NCBI GenBank assembly: GCA_021772555.1
Contig: JAJFLT010000265.1
Coordinates: forward strand, 1 to 13,200
Length of the DNA: 13,200 nucleotides
Direction: 5' to 3'
From: Opitutales bacterium
Lineage (GTDB): Bacteria > Verrucomicrobiota > Verrucomicrobiia > Opitutales > UBA2987
A program made the position numbers and the translations under genes. Of the stretch, positions 7,468 to 13,200 are shown piece after piece. The notes under the pieces were generated by a model that did not search any database, was not told where the DNA came from, and saw only the letters and a list, made by a program, of their open reading frames with translations. The first letter of the stretch is position 1, and each line of letters opens with the position of its first letter.

Positions 7468-8803
7468 TCATTCGCTCCTGCAGGCCGGAATCGTTTACGA
7501 CCTCCAGGAGCATTCCCTCAATGGCGGGAACCGGGTCGCTCACCACCACATGTTCGCCGGGTGAGATGCCCGACGATACAGCCACAAAATCGGTTTGGAA
7601 GAATGCCGTGGTTATGGTCCGCTTGCGAAGCCGAGATTCGCCGTCGGCGATGAACACCGCGCCGTCCTGTAATACGGAGCGTGGAATTATGACCATTTCC
7701 GGTCGTGGTTTGGCCCGCAGTTCCACTTCGCAAAACATACCTTTTACGAGGGGAGGGCGAACCCCGGGAATCGCTTTGAGGTAAGGATTGTCCACGGCTG
7801 TGACTACCCCAAATGTTCGGGTCGTGGGATTCATGTTTTCGAGAACACGAGTCACTCTTGCGTCCCATTCGGCTTGAAAGGCTCCGTCGTTGATACGAAT
7901 CTTTGCGCTTAGACCGAACGATTCGATCACACTGGTCATGTCGAAATCGGGAGTGAAGGGAACGGGTTTGCCGTTTCCCGGGTGGACCAGGTTGCGCATC
8001 TTCGATAATGGCACATTGGCGATCACTTCGGTCACATCCACGCCGTCGGCTTCCGCCATTAGGGTGCCGACGTTGACAAACTGGGAAATTTCCACCGGAG
8101 TCTGTGCAATGCGTGCATAAAAAGGAATCTCAATGACGGTGTTCTCCATATCGTAGTGGGCATCGGCGAGCTGGGCTTCAGCCAAGGCCAGCCGCGCTTG
8201 CAAGTTTTCCCTTTGGGGCGGTAAAAGACTGATCTCGTTCTGCATCTGCCGCACCTTGTTTTGCTGGGCAAGATAGTTGCGCTCTTCCTGATCGGCTTCC
8301 GATGCCGGAATGGCATTTTGGCTCAACAGTTGCCGTTTGCGCTTCAGTTCTTTTTCATTCAGGGCCAGAGTGCGCACCTCTATCTCCAGCAAGGCATTCA
8401 GATTTTCGGCATTGGTTTCGAATTCAGCCAGTTGCGCGCGGATTTCTCGTGTTCCAGCCTCGAATTGTGATACAGCGAATTCGTATTGGGTTGGATCTAT
8501 GCGCAGGATGACGGTGCCTGCTTTGAGCAGTTCACCTTCCTCGAAATGCGGATGCACCTCCACTATCTTGCCGCGCACCTGGGCGACAGACTGCCAGACT
8601 TTGCCCGGCTGGGCCGTGCCGTAGCCGATGGCGCGCGGAACGACTGCTACAGAAGGGGCCTCAATCACCCTTACTTTGCGGGAAACCTCGGTGAATGCTT
8701 TTTTTTTCGGACCTTCGCTGCAGGCTTTAAGAATGACTATTGCGAGCACGCCCAAGATGACCGGCGGAATCAACAGCAACCGTCTGCGTTTCTCGCTTTT
8801 CAA
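7433..8803 (-). CDS. RND periplasmic adaptor (membrane-fusion protein)
   Basis: This protein of up to 456 residues is the HlyD/AcrA-type adaptor that links the downstream pump to an outer-membrane channel. Basic residues followed by a hydrophobic anchor (about 9-26, RLLLIPPVILGVLAIVIL) place the rest in the periplasm; C28 is not in a convincing lipobox. A biotinyl-lipoyl half motif (QVRGKIVEVHPHFEEGELLKAG, around 76-96) is followed by a long alpha-helical hairpin (about 108-218). The second lipoyl half comes next (ENTVIEIPF...VEISQFVNVGTL), then beta-barrel and membrane-proximal domains. The gene is upstream of and overlaps the pump gene, so the two form an operon. The start is uncertain: the 8803 codon is TTG (LKSEKRRRL) with no clear ribosome site, and another TTG lies a few codons in. 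The protein ends TGTGEDK at a TAG (7433-7435). Confidence 0.88.
   Translation of the reverse strand: MKSEKRRRLLLIPPVILGVLAIVILKACSEGPKKKAFTEVSRKVRVIEAPSVAVVPRAIGYGTAQPGKVWQSVAQVRGKIVEVHPHFEEGELLKAGTVILRIDPTQYEFAVSQFEAGTREIRAQLAEFETNAENLNALLEIEVRTLALNEKELKRKRQLLSQNAIPASEADQEERNYLAQQNKVRQMQNEISLLPPQRENLQARLALAEAQLADAHYDMENTVIEIPFYARIAQTPVEISQFVNVGTLMAEADGVDVTEVIANVPLSKMRNLVHPGNGKPVPFTPDFDMTSVIESFGLSAKIRINDGAFQAEWDARVTRVLENMNPTTRTFGVVTAVDNPYLKAIPGVRPPLVKGMFCEVELRAKPRPEMVIIPRSVLQDGAVFIADGESRLRKRTITTAFFQTDFVAVSSGISPGEHVVVSDPVPAIEGMLLEVVNDSGLQERMIAQATGTGEDK
7475..7479 (-). promoter_or_regulatory. Ribosome binding site supporting a TTG start of the pump gene
   Basis: AGGAG on the minus strand lies 7 nt before the TTG at 7467, inside the adaptor coding sequence. 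It is the main reason to prefer the longer pump start over the ATG at 7404, which has only a badly spaced GGAAG. Confidence 0.45.
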
Positions 8804-8954
8804 GAATCTTGTTACGATGGAATTAATAGGAAAGAGTTCTCTTTATGCAGTGATTCCCTACCTTTCAGGTAAATCAAAAAGAGGTCAATAGTTCACATGA
8901 TCGAGAATATAAAAGGGTGGAACGCGTTCTGCTGAGGGGATATCCCGCTGCCGC

Positions 8955-8975
8955 AAGCCGATACGGCTTTTCTTT
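8955..8975 (+). terminator. Terminator-like hairpin in the leader of the PLP-enzyme gene
   Basis: AAGCCG-ATA-CGGCTT (8955-8969) is a perfect 6-bp stem with a 3-nt loop followed by TTCTTT, the form of a short intrinsic terminator on the plus strand. No plus-strand gene precedes it. It could be an attenuator, the end of a small transcript, or a protein-binding dyad. The short stem and interrupted T run make termination uncertain. Confidence 0.35.
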
Positions 8976-9089
8976 GTGCCAAATATGATTTGGGGTTGTG
9001 GCGTTCACCAGGCACACTTGTTGACAAATATTGAGAGGTAAACACTGATCTAAGGGCTTAATCAGATTTGTATTTCGAAACCGGATAAA

Positions 9090-9117
9090 TTGACAGTTTT
9101 CGGAAGTGAATTACTGT
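9090..9117 (+). promoter_or_regulatory. Candidate promoter for the PLP-enzyme gene
   Basis: A perfect TTGACA (9090-9095) is followed after 16 nt by TACTGT (9112-9117), which keeps the three most conserved -10 positions (T, A, final T). It lies about 45 bp before the ATG at 9163. Another TTGACA at 9021-9026 has no comparable -10. Confidence 0.35.
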
Positions 9118-9162
9118 TCGTTCCAAGTTTCATCCCAGGAATTTTGAGTCCAAAATAACGAA

Positions 9163-10581
9163 ATGACAGCATTAGATCATTCTACCGAACTTTTACAGGC
9201 ATTTGAGGAATTCCAGAGAGATTACCCCGATTATGAAAAGACGCATCTGATCGACGAATTGCGGGCGCGTGATTTTTCGCGACTCGACGCTCAAGGGCAC
9301 ATCTACCTCGATTACACCGGAGGCGGACTCTATGGCGTAAGCCAGATCGATCGCCACATGGATCTATTGCGTGGGACGGTCTTTGGCAATCCTCACTCTG
9401 TTAATCCAACTTCGTTCAGAACCTCCGAGTTGATAAAGAAGACGCGAGATCATGTGCTCGATTTTTTTAACGCCTCACCCGAGGAGTACGGGATCGTTTT
9501 CACCGCTAACGCCAGCCAAGCGTTGAAGTTGGTTGGTGAATCCTATCCGTTCGACGTGGGGGACAACTTCCTGCTCACGTTCGACAATCACAACTCGGTT
9601 AATGGTATTCGGGAGTTTGATCGTGCCCGTGGGGCCCGGACCACTTACATTCCCGCTGTGCCGCCCGATATGAGGGTGTCTGATGAATCGCTCGACAGGG
9701 CCTTGGAACTGGCTGTTACCGGCGATCACAACCTGTTTGCATTTCCGGCCCAATCCAACTTCTCCGGGGTGCAGCATCCACTGGAGTGGATCGAGAGGGC
9801 ACAAAAGAGGGGCTGGGATGTGTTGCTCGATGCAGCAGCTTTTGTACCCACCAACCGATTGGATCTTAGTCAATGGCATCCGGATTATGTGGCCCTTTCG
9901 TTCTATAAAATGTTTGGTTATCCTACTGGAGTCGGCGCCCTGATTGCCCGATGGCCGGCGTTGAAGAAGCTCCATCGGCCGTGGTTTGCAGGCGGCACCA
10001 TCACCGTTGCCTCGGTGCAGGCAGACCGCCACTACCCAGCCGAAGGCTCCGCAGCATTCGAAGACGGCACGCTCGATTACTCCAATATTCCGGCGGTTGA
10101 CTTCGGCCTGGACTTCCTGGAGACCGTGGGGTTGGAGCAGATCCGCCAACGGTCGCATTGTCTCACCGGTTGGCTCTTGCAGAGCCTTTTAGCTTTACGG
10201 CATCGAAACGGGAAACAATTGGTTCAACTTTTTGGCCCGAGCGGATTGGAGAGCCGCGGAGCCACCATTACCCTAAACCTGAAGGACAGTAGTGGTCAGA
10301 CGATGGATCACGAGGTTATTGAGCATTTGGCAAAAAAGCGAAAAATCTCCCTCCGCACGGGCTGTTTCTGTAATCCCGGTGCTGGAGAGATGGCTCTAGG
10401 ACTTTCAAAACAAGAGCTGCTGAAGTGTTTTCAGAGTTCCGGGCAGAGCATGACTTATGACGATTTTCGTCTTTGCATCGATGGAAGGAGTGTTGGCGCG
10501 GTTCGGATTTCAATTGGTATCGCCAGTAACTTTAAGGATGCATTTTCCTTCGTAGAGTTCGCTAAACAATTTTTGGAATAG
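9163..10581 (+). CDS. Class V aminotransferase / MoCo-sulfurase-type cysteine desulfurase-like enzyme
   Basis: This 472-residue fold-type I PLP enzyme most resembles the N-terminal desulfurase domain of eukaryotic-type molybdenum cofactor sulfurase. Visible matches are YLDYTGGGLY (48-57), GNPHS (75-79), FTANASQALKLV (113-124), FPAQSNFSGV (194-203), LLDAAAFV (221-228, D223 for the PLP ring nitrogen), SFYKMFGYPTG (246-256) with K249 as the Schiff-base lysine, RTGCFCNPG (398-406) with C401 as the likely persulfide cysteine, and VGAVRISIGIASN (444-456). H143 fits the ring-stacking histidine. The family would remove sulfur from L-cysteine and pass it on, here perhaps to a molybdenum cofactor, but a related lyase or isomerase role is possible. 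The C-terminal MOSC domain of full sulfurases is absent. No signal peptide is seen. The ATG has no strong ribosome site. It converges on the PhyH gene, with 52 bp between stops. Confidence 0.82.
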   Translation: MTALDHSTELLQAFEEFQRDYPDYEKTHLIDELRARDFSRLDAQGHIYLDYTGGGLYGVSQIDRHMDLLRGTVFGNPHSVNPTSFRTSELIKKTRDHVLDFFNASPEEYGIVFTANASQALKLVGESYPFDVGDNFLLTFDNHNSVNGIREFDRARGARTTYIPAVPPDMRVSDESLDRALELAVTGDHNLFAFPAQSNFSGVQHPLEWIERAQKRGWDVLLDAAAFVPTNRLDLSQWHPDYVALSFYKMFGYPTGVGALIARWPALKKLHRPWFAGGTITVASVQADRHYPAEGSAAFEDGTLDYSNIPAVDFGLDFLETVGLEQIRQRSHCLTGWLLQSLLALRHRNGKQLVQLFGPSGLESRGATITLNLKDSSGQTMDHEVIEHLAKKRKISLRTGCFCNPGAGEMALGLSKQELLKCFQSSGQSMTYDDFRLCIDGRSVGAVRISIGIASNFKDAFSFVEFAKQFLE

Positions 10582-10583
10582 TC

Positions 10584-10597
10584 GTCCGAGAGAGGAC
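10584..10597. terminator. Weak hairpin between convergent genes
   Basis: GTCC-gagaga-GGAC sits 2 bp after the stop of the PLP-enzyme gene and is followed by TTACTGTTTT. The 4-bp stem is too short to be a confident terminator. It is the only symmetrical element seen in the 52-bp gap. Confidence 0.2.
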
Positions 10598-10633
10598 TTA
10601 CTGTTTTAAGGGGAAATCGCAAAATGGCGAAAA

Positions 10634-11434
10634 TCAGTCCAATGGGGTGGGGATGGATGACCCCATGAGATCATTCCAGCATTGGTTGCGAATGGCCCGT
10701 TCCTTGTAGTGGTCGCTTTGGGAGACTCCGAGCGGATTGGCGAAGGTGAGGATGTCTCCAACTGTTGCTGCCTTTTCGCGTAAATTCCAATTTCGGTGGT
10801 CGTTGAGATTGGCGGGGTCGTGGTTCCAGGTTGGGGAGGTATTGTCTTTCGAGCGGCTGAAGGAAAACTTGACCATGTGCCGTTTGATGTTTGAGCGATT
10901 AGCGGCGGTTCCATGCCAGAGATCAAAATGGGTGAAGGCAATCGTGCCGGCCTTTACCGCAAGTGGAATCTGACCGCGTATATTTGTGTAGGTGGCCATG
11001 CGGTCGGTCGGCGCGTTACGGAAATGCGTGCCAGGAACGATCATGGTCGGGCCCATGTCGGGCGTGACGGTGCGTGGATAGTAGAGCCCGAGACAGCGGA
11101 CAATGCGCGAGTCCCGGTTGTTGGTGGCGTCCTGATGCCAATGCAAGGTTCCGGTATGCGGTTCTTTGCAATGCCAGTGGCGGTGGGGCCCGACCGTATA
11201 TTCCGCTCCCAGAAGGCTGGTGAGCGCTCCGGTCACCGCGTTAGCCTCAAGGACCTGGCGCAGTTCCGGTACGGTGTCGGTAATGCCATCTCCGGGGTTG
11301 GATGTAAGTGCGTCCAACTGTTCGGCGATATGCTCGTGCACTCCATCGGGCAGGTCGAGCTCGACCATGTGGTAACCATTGACGATAAAACGGGCGACTT
11401 CCAGGTCGGTTAGAAGGTGCGTGTTAGGACTCAT
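10634..11434 (-). CDS. Phytanoyl-CoA dioxygenase (PhyH) family Fe(II)/2-oxoglutarate oxygenase
   Basis: This 266-residue protein has the PhyH-family jelly-roll signature. The iron-binding HxD is H100-Q101-D102 in LHWHQDATNN. The distal histidine is H174 in DLWHGTAANRS, and R180 or R185 is placed to bind the 2-oxoglutarate carboxylate. The MGPTMIVPGTHF segment (127-138) between them is typical. Such enzymes hydroxylate small molecules using O2 and 2-oxoglutarate; bacterial members act on very diverse substrates and are rarely linked to phytanic acid itself. The length is normal and there is no signal peptide. The ATG overlaps the stop of the 94-aa gene as ATGA, so translation is probably coupled. 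It is the last gene of a three-gene unit. Family confident, substrate unknown. Confidence 0.88.
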   Translation of the reverse strand: MSPNTHLLTDLEVARFIVNGYHMVELDLPDGVHEHIAEQLDALTSNPGDGITDTVPELRQVLEANAVTGALTSLLGAEYTVGPHRHWHCKEPHTGTLHWHQDATNNRDSRIVRCLGLYYPRTVTPDMGPTMIVPGTHFRNAPTDRMATYTNIRGQIPLAVKAGTIAFTHFDLWHGTAANRSNIKRHMVKFSFSRSKDNTSPTWNHDPANLNDHRNWNLREKAATVGDILTFANPLGVSQSDHYKERAIRNQCWNDLMGSSIPTPLD

Positions 11435-11715
11435 TGAATAATTTCGATTTTCTGGAGGATGAATTCGTAGCCGATGACATCAAGGTCTTTATCATCAAAG
11501 GGTGCTTGGGAATGTGGAAACTGTATAACCTGCCAACCGTCAACAACAGCGTCATGAACCGTATCATATGGCCAGTCCGGTGTTTCGGCCTTTATTTCAG
11601 TGCGAAATCCAGTCACCGGCTCTATCAGGTTGTAGGCGAGTATTTTGGAAAACACATTCGGCGTAGTGGCGTGAAGGTAGAGAAGACGTTGCCGATGAGG
11701 TACGTTAGATGGCAT
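11431..11715 (-). CDS. Unrecognised 94-aa protein between enolase-type and PhyH genes
   Basis: I do not recognise a named family. From the ATG at 11715 the product is 94 residues, acidic towards the C-terminus, with no signal peptide, membrane helix or cysteines. It begins with a short basic stretch and a beta-like LLYLHATTPN (11-20), then ILAYNLIEPVTGFRTEI (25-41), PDWPYDTVHDAVVDGWQVIQFP (46-67) and DLDVIGYEFILQKIE (77-91). The alternating pattern suggests a small alpha/beta fold. It looks like real coding sequence: it starts 2 nt after the upstream stop (TAG-CC-ATG) and its own stop overlaps the PhyH start (ATGA). No ribosome site is visible, so it may rely on re-initiation. The frame is also open upstream into the enolase gene, but the tight junction favours 11715. 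It could be a partner or regulator of its neighbours; that is inference. Confidence 0.7.
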   Translation of the reverse strand: MPSNVPHRQRLLYLHATTPNVFSKILAYNLIEPVTGFRTEIKAETPDWPYDTVHDAVVDGWQVIQFPHSQAPFDDKDLDVIGYEFILQKIEIIQ

Positions 11716-11717
11716 GG

Positions 11718-12794
11718 CTATGAGGGTTGAGAGAATTCTGTCAATGCGTCGCGGTCGAGTTCGATACCGTGCCCGGGTCGATCGGGTGCAATGGCCCATC
11801 CGTCCTCAAACCGAACCGGTTGTTTGGCCAATCGATTCCACGGCAAGTCCGAGAATTCAAGATAAAGGCATTCTGGAAGGCTGGCCGCGAGGTGGACGCC
11901 GAGTTCCAATATTGTGTTGCCGATGGATACGGGTATTCCGAAATCGCCGGCCAGGCAGGCAGCGGCGCGCGTGGCGCCGATTGAACCGCTAAGATTCAGC
12001 ACGTCTGCCGCGCCGTTTTCCAGCAAATGCCGTTTTCCCGTAAAGTCCACGTATTCGCCGGTGTTGATACGAGTGAAGGGAATTTCTGCGGTGAGTATTT
12101 TGTAACCTGCGTAATCATGGCGAGTGATGGGGTCTTCAATCCAAAAAATTTCAAAACCGGAATCGCGGTAAAGATGTGTGCGCATTATGGTTTCTTTGGG
12201 TGACCATGCCTCGTTTGCGTCAACCATCAAATCGACATCTTTGCCGAAAACCTCATGAACCAGATTCAAACGGCGCAAGTCCCAATCGGGATCGGGGTGC
12301 CCCACTTTGATTTTGATGGCACGAAAACCCATTTGTTGGAACTCCTCCAGCCGTAACCGGAATTCATCATCGTCGAGTTGAAAATCGAGCGTGCTGCCGT
12401 AGGCGCGCACCTTGGGATCGGTTCCTCCAAGCAATTTATACAATGGCAGGTCGAGCGACTTGGCCATCAAGTCCCACAAAGCCGTCTCCACAGCCAGGGA
12501 AAACGCTCCCACACCAACATTTCCACCGCGTGGCCGATCCATTCGTAAGGCTGCGCTGAAGCGGTTTTCGCCCCGCAAAACGGGCCATTCGGAGCATTCA
12601 AACTGGACTGTTAGATGCTCCAGCGTCGGCGTCGGCGACCCCTGCTGAAGCTCGAATCCTAGGCCCGTTAGTCCGCTGTTGGTTGCTAACTCCAGAACCG
12701 TTAACCAATGGTCAGTGAATCGAACCTGGGAATCTCCGATCGGGCGCGGTAAAACCAGATGCACGCGATGTAGTTTGTAAGTATCGATTTTCAT
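11718..12794 (-). CDS. Enolase-superfamily (mandelate racemase/MLE-like) enzyme with altered acid/base dyad
   Basis: This 358-residue protein has the full two-domain enolase-superfamily architecture: a capping domain, then a barrel from about residue 130. Visible catalytic elements are K161-I-K163 (RAIKIKVGHPDPD), D192 and N194 (LMVDANEAW), E220 (FWIEDP) and E247 (INTGEY), that is the base lysine pair and three metal ligands. The family abstracts a proton alpha to a carboxylate, giving racemisation, dehydration or cycloisomerisation. Aligned by eye to mandelate racemase, the Asp of its His-Asp dyad becomes L267 (VLNLSGSIGA) and the His becomes G or N in VSIGNTILELG (289-299), so a one-base or dehydratase chemistry seems more likely than racemisation. 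No signal peptide. The ATG at 12794 has no clear ribosome site. It is the first gene of the coupled unit. Superfamily firm, reaction unknown. Confidence 0.87.
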   Translation of the reverse strand: MKIDTYKLHRVHLVLPRPIGDSQVRFTDHWLTVLELATNSGLTGLGFELQQGSPTPTLEHLTVQFECSEWPVLRGENRFSAALRMDRPRGGNVGVGAFSLAVETALWDLMAKSLDLPLYKLLGGTDPKVRAYGSTLDFQLDDDEFRLRLEEFQQMGFRAIKIKVGHPDPDWDLRRLNLVHEVFGKDVDLMVDANEAWSPKETIMRTHLYRDSGFEIFWIEDPITRHDYAGYKILTAEIPFTRINTGEYVDFTGKRHLLENGAADVLNLSGSIGATRAAACLAGDFGIPVSIGNTILELGVHLAASLPECLYLEFSDLPWNRLAKQPVRFEDGWAIAPDRPGHGIELDRDALTEFSQPS

Positions 12795-12851
12795 ACGGAG
12801 AGTCTTTTTCCCGAGGTGTTTTACCGAGTCGAGGTTCTGGAGTTTGGTTAG

Positions 12852-12880
12852 TTCACAGATGTATTCTGGACAACGATAAA
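12852..12880 (+). promoter_or_regulatory. Candidate promoter of a short plus-strand transcript
   Basis: TTCACA (12852-12857, 5 of 6) and GATAAA (12875-12880, 4 of 6) are separated by exactly 17 nt. A transcript starting near 12887 and ending at the terminator would be only about 60 nt long. Confidence 0.3.
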
Positions 12881-12917
12881 TTGAATCCAGATGCGATGTA
12901 TGAGGAGAGTTGTAAAA

Positions 12918-12950
12918 GCAAGTTAAAACATGAACTTGCCGTTTTTTTTT
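12918..12950 (+). terminator. Strong intrinsic terminator without an upstream gene
   Basis: GCAAGTT (12918-12924) and AACTTGC (12933-12939) form a perfect 7-bp stem with an 8-nt loop, followed by CG and nine consecutive T residues (12942-12950). This is the clearest intrinsic terminator in the window. It reads rightward, away from the enolase gene, so it does not serve any annotated gene. It may end a small RNA or attenuate the ORF that follows 40 bp later. Confidence 0.7.
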
Positions 12951-12989
12951 ACGTTAAACAGTTTATTGCTACTTCAGGTGTGAGCATTT

Positions 12990-13115
12990 ATGGCGGTCGA
13001 TATTTTAAACGGTTCTTATCCATCATTTGGAAAATGGGTCTTTGAGAAATTTTTAGTTGACTACAACCTATCTCAAATTCGATTTAGTGAAAAATTAGAT
13101 TGTCAAGCGGCGTGA
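12990..13115 (+). pseudogene. Truncated XRE/HTH_3-like regulator fragment, probably cut by an insertion sequence
   Basis: An ATG at 12990, with AGGTG 9 nt upstream, opens a 41-codon frame ending at TGA 13113-13115. Residues 14-37 (FGKWVFEKFLVDYNLSQIRFSEKL) have the spacing of the start of an XRE-family helix-turn-helix: an FGKW entry as in phage-repressor-like proteins, a first helix, then LSQ and a second helix with EKL. The expected turn and recognition helix (such as VSRxTIxxW) are missing, because the frame stops just after KLDCQAA, 18 bp before the transposase start. This fits a regulator or antitoxin gene interrupted by the IS element. A genuine 41-aa peptide or chance similarity cannot be excluded. 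Confidence 0.45.
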
Positions 13116-13133
13116 TAGAGGTAGCATTAACTT

Positions 13134-13200
13134 ATGCAACTTAATGATGAACAATGGGATGTGATTAGAAAACATTTTCCTGAAGAGACCCCAATACCGG
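13134..13200 (+). mobile_element. 5' end of IS5-type transposase gene, continuing beyond the window
   Basis: From an ATG at 13134 the frame reads MQLNDEQWDVIRKHFPEE and continues off the right edge (22 complete codons). The LNDEQWDVIRKHFP string matches the N-terminus of many IS5-family transposases (of the form LSDEQWxxIxPLLP). An AGAGGT lies about 11 nt upstream. The IS left end should lie shortly before, around 13098-13125, but without the other end its terminal inverted repeat cannot be fixed. Only the first helix-turn-helix-like region is visible, so whether the element is intact is unknown. Confidence 0.75.

Larger units (their letters stand above)
8804..9162. other. 359-bp divergent intergenic region with clustered inverted repeats
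   Basis: This gap lies between the leftward adaptor-pump operon and the rightward PLP enzyme and should contain both promoters. It holds a short dyad TACCT-ttc-AGGTA (8859-8871) near the adaptor start, a run of four perfect inverted repeats between 8921 and 8993, and two TTGACA hexamers (9021-9026 and 9090-9095). No protein-coding frame of credible character was seen. Confidence 0.6.
12795..12989. other. Intergenic region with upstream control of the enolase unit and an orphan terminator
   Basis: This stretch lies between the leftward enolase gene and a small rightward ORF. It must hold the minus-strand promoter of the three-gene unit, for which I see no strong hexamers. On the plus strand it contains a promoter-like pair and a strong intrinsic terminator. 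No credible protein is encoded. Confidence 0.5.

Noticed and set aside
8860..8900. TTGACC as a promoter for the adaptor-pump operon
   Set aside because: On the minus strand a TTGACC is present, but no -10 hexamer lies 16-18 nt away; the nearest, TAGGGA, is 22 nt off.
8921..9016. A known riboswitch (cobalamin, SAM, c-di-GMP)
   Set aside because: The hairpins do not show conserved core sequences of any riboswitch class I can recall, so only structure is claimed.
9475..10158. 227-codon minus-strand frame
   Set aside because: It is antisense to the PLP enzyme, whose catalytic lysine and cysteine motifs are unambiguous on the plus strand.
11716..11799. N-terminal extension of the 94-aa protein into the enolase gene
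   Set aside because: The extra 28 residues are Arg-rich shadow sequence of the enolase C-terminus; the ATG at 11715 directly follows the enolase stop.
1..13200. CRISPR array, tRNA or rRNA genes
   Set aside because: No regularly spaced direct repeats of 25-40 bp, no tRNA-like cloverleaf and no rRNA-like sequence was noticed on either strand.

Overview
The window looks like chromosomal DNA from an uncultured Gram-negative bacterium. Two things point to an outer membrane: an RND efflux pump with its periplasmic adaptor, and a twin-arginine signal on an enolase-superfamily enzyme. The mix of several enolase-superfamily enzymes, a PhyH-type dioxygenase, a DppBC permease pair and a Tat-exported dehydratase resembles metabolically broad environmental lineages such as Latescibacterota, Poribacteria or the PVC group. 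That placement is inference from gene content; no marker gene is present.

Layout, left to right. (1) 1-925, minus: a Tat-exported galactonate-dehydratase-like enzyme running off the left edge, preceded by a 348-bp AT-rich gap that holds a 10-bp tandem repeat. (2) 1274-4274, plus: a nitrilase-superfamily amidohydrolase, then an overlapping DppB/DppC-type ABC permease pair. No binding protein or ATPase is visible. (3) 4300-8803, minus, convergent: an RND inner-membrane pump and its membrane-fusion adaptor, the adaptor being transcribed first. Both appear to start at TTG. (4) 8804-9162: a divergent intergenic region with four closely spaced inverted repeats, one followed by a T-rich run. (5) 9163-10581, plus: a class V PLP enzyme of the molybdenum-cofactor-sulfurase N-terminal type. 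(6) 10634-12794, minus: a tightly packed three-gene unit of enolase-superfamily enzyme, 94-aa unrecognised protein and PhyH dioxygenase (TAG-CC-ATG, then an ATGA overlap). (7) 12795-13200: an orphan intrinsic terminator, a truncated XRE-like helix-turn-helix ORF, and the 5' end of an IS5-type transposase that appears to have interrupted it.

How they may work together. The window reads as small-molecule (acid-sugar, amide, peptide-like) uptake and catabolism modules beside a general efflux pump. The best candidate for something undescribed is the coupled enolase / small protein / PhyH unit. Its enolase keeps the Lys-x-Lys and metal ligands but seems to lack the usual His/Asp dyad, and its small middle protein belongs to no family I can name. 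No CRISPR array, tRNA, rRNA or prophage was seen.
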